NCBI GenBank assembly: GCA_945900795.1
Contig: CAMDJN010000006.1
Span: 1 to 42,868, forward strand
Reading direction: 5' to 3'
Origin: Rickettsia typhi
GTDB lineage: Bacteria > Pseudomonadota > Alphaproteobacteria > Rickettsiales > UBA1997
Length of the DNA: 42,868 nucleotides
The position numbers and the translations under genes were made by a program. The notes below the pieces were generated by a model that made no database searches, was not told the origin of the DNA, and saw only the letters and a program-made list of their open reading frames with translations. Position 1 is the first letter of the stretch. Every line of letters starts with the position of its first letter. Shown here one piece after another: positions 39,916 to 42,868 of this stretch.

Positions 39916-40502
39916 TGGTTGAAGAGTTCTTTTATGATCTTATCGCGTAGATATTCCTTTTTCTTTGAGCCGGAGAATTTTGTAATTATTTCTCCATTAC
40001 TCGCAATCAGCGCTGTGAAGGGTACGCGACCATTATAGTTGATATTTTGTTTTTTTAAAAATTCTAAAAATCCCTCCCTTACTACCAAATAGCGAGACCT
40101 GAAATAAATATTTCCGAATTGGTTTAGATATTCTTGAAGATGTGTGGGATCTTGATCCCGGTCAATTGCCAAAGTGATAATTGTAAGATCTGTTGCCTGA
40201 AATTCTCTTGCGATTTCATTGATTACAGGAAGCTGCTTGCTACAAACTGGGCACCAAGTTGTGTAGATGTAGAGTAAAATAGGCTTGTTATAACTATTGT
40301 CAAAATCGGTTACGATATCAGACACGGTTGATGGAAGAGGGTTCTTGTCATTGAAAATGATGTTTTTTGATTCGGAAATTTGGACATCAAAATTTGATAC
40401 TTTTGTAAAAAAATAATGCCACACTACTGCTCCGAGTAAAGCGCTAATAGTCAGAACAAGAAAGAACATTTTCTGATTTTTTTGTAGATGTTTAGTAGGC
40501 AT
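39912..40502 (-). CDS. TlpA/thioredoxin-like membrane-anchored thiol-disulfide protein
   Basis: N-terminal TM; ILLYIYTTWCPVCSKQLPVINEIAREF; VPFTALIASNGEII. Confidence 0.82.
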   Translation of the reverse strand: MPTKHLQKNQKMFFLVLTISALLGAVVWHYFFTKVSNFDVQISESKNIIFNDKNPLPSTVSDIVTDFDNSYNKPILLYIYTTWCPVCSKQLPVINEIAREFQATDLTIITLAIDRDQDPTHLQEYLNQFGNIYFRSRYLVVREGFLEFLKKQNINYNGRVPFTALIASNGEIITKFSGSKKKEYLRDKIIKELFNQ

Positions 40503-40519
40503 AGTTAACTAATTACGCT

Positions 40520-40551
40520 AGAGCGTGTCTTTGAATTTAAAGACACGCTCT
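40520..40551. terminator. 13-bp-stem hairpin
   Basis: AGAGCGTGTCTTT-gaattt-AAAGACACGCTCT. Confidence 0.65.
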
Positions 40552-40738
40552 AAGTATTTTCTGGAGTGTATTTAAATCAAGGCAAATAGGCGTTTCAGTA
40601 ATGCTGAATTTGAATGTAGGCTCTAAGTTTTTAAAATTTTTTACCTCAACACGCTTCTCACCAAGAGCGCCAACCCAGCTCTTTGCTGATTTTTTTACCT
40701 CATCCATTTTTTTAGTCGCAAGTGAAATTCCAGACTTG

Positions 40739-40944
40739 ATTGAGCATTGGCACGGGTTAAGGTCGCAAGACAATTGCCAAGCTACGTGGGACGTGGTCTC
40801 GCGAACATCATTTCCTTTCGAATGGAAAACTCGGGGCTGGAAGTGGTATTTACCCATTCCACATGTTTCGCAGGAAATGCAATTAAATGATTTTAAAATT
40901 TAGTGAACGTTGGGAAGGGAGAATATCTCCCTTCCCGCGCAGGG
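40739..40944 (+). repeat. Dispersed repeat copy 2 (upstream module + two-hairpin core 40839-40936)
   Basis: attgagcattggcacgggttaaggtcgcaagacaatt... and ggaagtggtatttacccattcc...GGGAAGGGAGA-ata-TCTCCCTTCCC. Confidence 0.9.
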
Positions 40945-41019
40945 TTTCTGAATTTTTGTGAGGAGTCCAGTGTAATTGTTTAAGGTGATTTGTGAGATTT
41001 TCTTTTTTGTATTTTTTTG

Positions 41020-41045
41020 AAAAGTGAACGCCGGCGTTCACTTTT
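41020..41045. repeat. 26-bp perfect palindrome
   Basis: AAAAGTGAACGCC|GGCGTTCACTTTT. Confidence 0.9.
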
Positions 41046-41123
41046 TGGTTTTTTTCTTGATTCATTAAAGACAAGGCTTCGTGAGGTGTCGGTTTGACGA
41101 ATTTGAATCCTCCCCCGACCTCA

Positions 41124-41376
41124 ATTGAGCATTGACGCGGGTTGAGGTCGCAAGACAATTACCAACCTGTGCGGGACGTGGTCTCGTGAACCTCATTTCC
41201 TTCCGAAGATAAAACTACTTCCCCTCCGTCAACGCCGCCTTAATGAAGCCTTCAATCTTTCCCCGGGGCTGGAAGTGGTATTTACCCCTTCCACATGTTT
41301 CCGCAAGAAATGCAAATAAATGATTTTAAAATTTAGTGAACGTTGGGAAGGGAGAACATCTCCCTTCCCGCACTGG
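41124..41376 (+). repeat. Dispersed repeat copy 3 (upstream module + insertion + two-hairpin core 41271-41369)
   Basis: attgagcattgacgcgggttgaggtcgcaagacaatt... and ggaagtggtatttaccccttcc...GGGAAGGGAGA-aca-TCTCCCTTCCC. Confidence 0.9.
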
Positions 41377-41399
41377 GGGGGATGTTTCGTAATGGTCTA

Positions 41400-42251
41400 T
41401 TATTTACCATTACCCAAGACCCCGCCCCCCTTGCTTGCAACATTTGGCGGAGGAACGCGCGCTGCGTCAGTAGGGGTAGCAGCAGTTACCCCCGCATCTC
41501 CTAAAGCTTTTATTATTCCTTCTAATTCTTTACTCGCAGACTGACCTTCCTGAGTACCTTGTAGATCCCCAGCTTTATTACCCTCCACAGGTTCGCCACC
41601 CTGAGGGCGCCCCCCCTTCTTTTGATCATCCAGCTTCTGATCAGCCTTCGCAGCATAGCCCTCATACCCCCTTACCCCCGTATCCTCGTACGCTCTAGCA
41701 CGATTATCATTCCATTTTTTGTCCTTTTCCGAAGGCTCCGGTGGAGTGTATTGACCTTCACCACTAGCCTGAAATGGTTTTCTTTCCGCAGCACCTTCCA
41801 CAGCGGTATTAACATCTTTATTAGTAGTATCTTTGTCATTCCAAAATAGCTGACTCACACGACTCTTTAGCCTCTCCCACATAGAAGGCTCCGGGGCTGC
41901 AATGGCACCGCCACCACTAGCACGAAAATCACCCGTAGACTGACTCGCCGACTGGCTATTATCCAGTGACTGTTCAGCTTCATTCAATGGTGTAGTGACC
42001 GACTGCCCCGGTTTGCTGTCTGCTGGCACTGCGTCACTTGCAGCAGCTTCCACAGTAGTACCTTTGTCATTCAAACCTAGAATATTAAGTAGCCAATCCA
42101 GAAACGAAAAAGGCTTCTCCGACTCCCCCTGCTGGTTTAGGGGTTTATTTGAAGCGGGTCCAGAAGCGGGTCCAGAAGGAATTTTATCAGGTTCAGTAGT
42201 AGGTGTGGAATCAGAAGCGGGTTCAAGAGTAGGTTTATCAGACTTTGACAT
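41400..42251 (-). CDS. Disordered hypothetical protein with degenerate internal repeats
   Basis: Start MSKSDKPTLEP at 42251; internal similarity FLDWLLNILGLNDKGTTVEAAA / MWERLKSRVSQLFWNDKDTTNKDVNTAVEGAA and RASGGGAIAAPEPS / QASGEGQYTPPEPS. Confidence 0.6.
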   Translation of the reverse strand: MSKSDKPTLEPASDSTPTTEPDKIPSGPASGPASNKPLNQQGESEKPFSFLDWLLNILGLNDKGTTVEAAASDAVPADSKPGQSVTTPLNEAEQSLDNSQSASQSTGDFRASGGGAIAAPEPSMWERLKSRVSQLFWNDKDTTNKDVNTAVEGAAERKPFQASGEGQYTPPEPSEKDKKWNDNRARAYEDTGVRGYEGYAAKADQKLDDQKKGGRPQGGEPVEGNKAGDLQGTQEGQSASKELEGIIKALGDAGVTAATPTDAARVPPPNVASKGGGVLGNGK

Positions 42252-42386
42252 AAGTAGTAAAATTTGAATTATTAAATCAAAGTAACGACGACGGGGGTCT
42301 CGTAAACGCCCCAATCACTTTTTAACCACGTTTACAAAGGCCGTCTCTTGATAAGTTTATGTGGTAAAAAATAGCATAAACAGGTT

Positions 42387-42566
42387 TTAGCAACACCGAT
42401 TTATTTGATTCCACTTCAGCCTTTCTTTGTTACGTAAAAAAGATTTTTTGTCCAAAACAGACTCGTTCCTGGAATGTTTAGCGTGATGCTTAAGATAATT
42501 TTGGTAAGAGAAATCGCCGTTCAAATGACTTTTTATCAAAGTCAGAAATTTCCAGATTTCTTTCAT
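42387..42566 (-). CDS. YbdD/YjiX (DUF466)-like small protein, 59 aa
   Basis: Own translation: MKEIWKFLTLIKSHLNGDFSYQNYLKHHAKHSRNESVLDKKSFLRNKERLKWNQINRCC, with the Y-x-NYL-x-HH and terminal RCC pattern; below the ORF-track length cutoff. Confidence 0.65.
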   Translation of the reverse strand: MKEIWKFLTLIKSHLNGDFSYQNYLKHHAKHSRNESVLDKKSFLRNKERLKWNQINRCC

Positions 42567-42764
42567 TTTTTTCTCACAAGAGTTCTAGCTGGGGCCGTTG
42601 CAAATCTAACTTTTTCATAAATTTAAGATCAAAAGTTTTTGCGAGTCAGAAAAGCAAAAGTTTTTGTTGGAATTTCTTGGTTTTTTGAGCTTTTGAGGGC
42701 TCATTTTTTGGTTAGTTTTGGTATTTTGGTGTTTTGGTAAGGGGCGGGCGTAGCCCTCCCTTGT

Positions 42765-42866
42765 TCATGTTATCAGAGGTGGTGGGTTTATGTTTTGAGA
42801 GATTAGTTCGGCATTTTCTTTAGTCAGAACCACGAGCCTTTTGAGATTGAAAGCAATTGTTTGCAT
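42765..42866 (-). other. Possible C-terminal remnant of a transposase
   Basis: MQTIAFNLKRLVVLTKENAELISQNINPPPLIT resembles C-terminal ends of some IS transposases (xxTIAxNLKRL); truncated by window end. Confidence 0.25.
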
Positions 42867-42868
42867 GA

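Noticed and set aside
40537-41158. Two minus-strand ORFs (106 and 91 aa) sharing SCDLNPxQCSI as a possible protein family
   Set aside because: The shared peptide comes from the nucleotide repeat, which is also conserved in non-coding flanks; listed as repeat instead. The unique 40537-40740 part could still be coding.
1-42868. CRISPR arrays, rRNA or tRNA genes, prophage structural genes
   Set aside because: No regularly spaced repeats, no tRNA TPsiC/anticodon arrangement or rRNA signature noticed by eye, and no phage structural proteins in the ORF translations; tRNAscan/Infernal would be decisive.

Overview
AT-rich bacterial chromosomal window with no rRNA, tRNA or CRISPR seen. The gene content (NDUFA12 / MlaD / DUF2155 neighbourhood, eukaryote-like NADP-IDH, palindromic-repeat remnants) suggests an alphaproteobacterium, possibly Rickettsiales-like and host-associated; this is inference. 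(1) 0.3-12.7 kb: a one-direction surface-glycan cluster containing GT2 enzymes (one frameshifted), WbqC, a DegT aminotransferase, a membrane-anchored GT41/OGT-like protein, a polytopic membrane protein, a GH-like beta-propeller, a TylF-like and another methyltransferase, two PhyH dioxygenases, a NeuD/PglD-like acyltransferase and an LPG-synthase-TM flippase-like protein. (2) 12.8-19.8 kb: a giant GltD+PyrK-like (Nfn-like) fusion and mfd. (3) 20.4-24.2 kb: the main discovery candidate, an apparent Slam/type XI secretion pair. A Ser-rich secreted protein with a C-terminal TbpB-like barrel overlaps by 4 nt a TPR + outer-membrane-barrel Slam-like gene. The substrate is split by a -1 defect at a G7 tract, so it may be phase-variable or recoded. 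(4) 24.3-40.5 kb: mostly housekeeping genes (ugd, icd, lpxK, mutM, metG, prfA, xerD, murD, rpe, mlaD, NDUFA12, cysS, thioredoxin-like), interspersed with unusual small or disordered proteins and a PLA2-like lipoprotein. (5) 29.3 kb and 40.7-41.4 kb: a dispersed repeat of about 96-99 bp with a hairpin at each end (3 copies), near a disordered repeat-containing protein (41.4-42.25 kb) and a YbdD-like 59-aa CDS that is absent from the ORF track.
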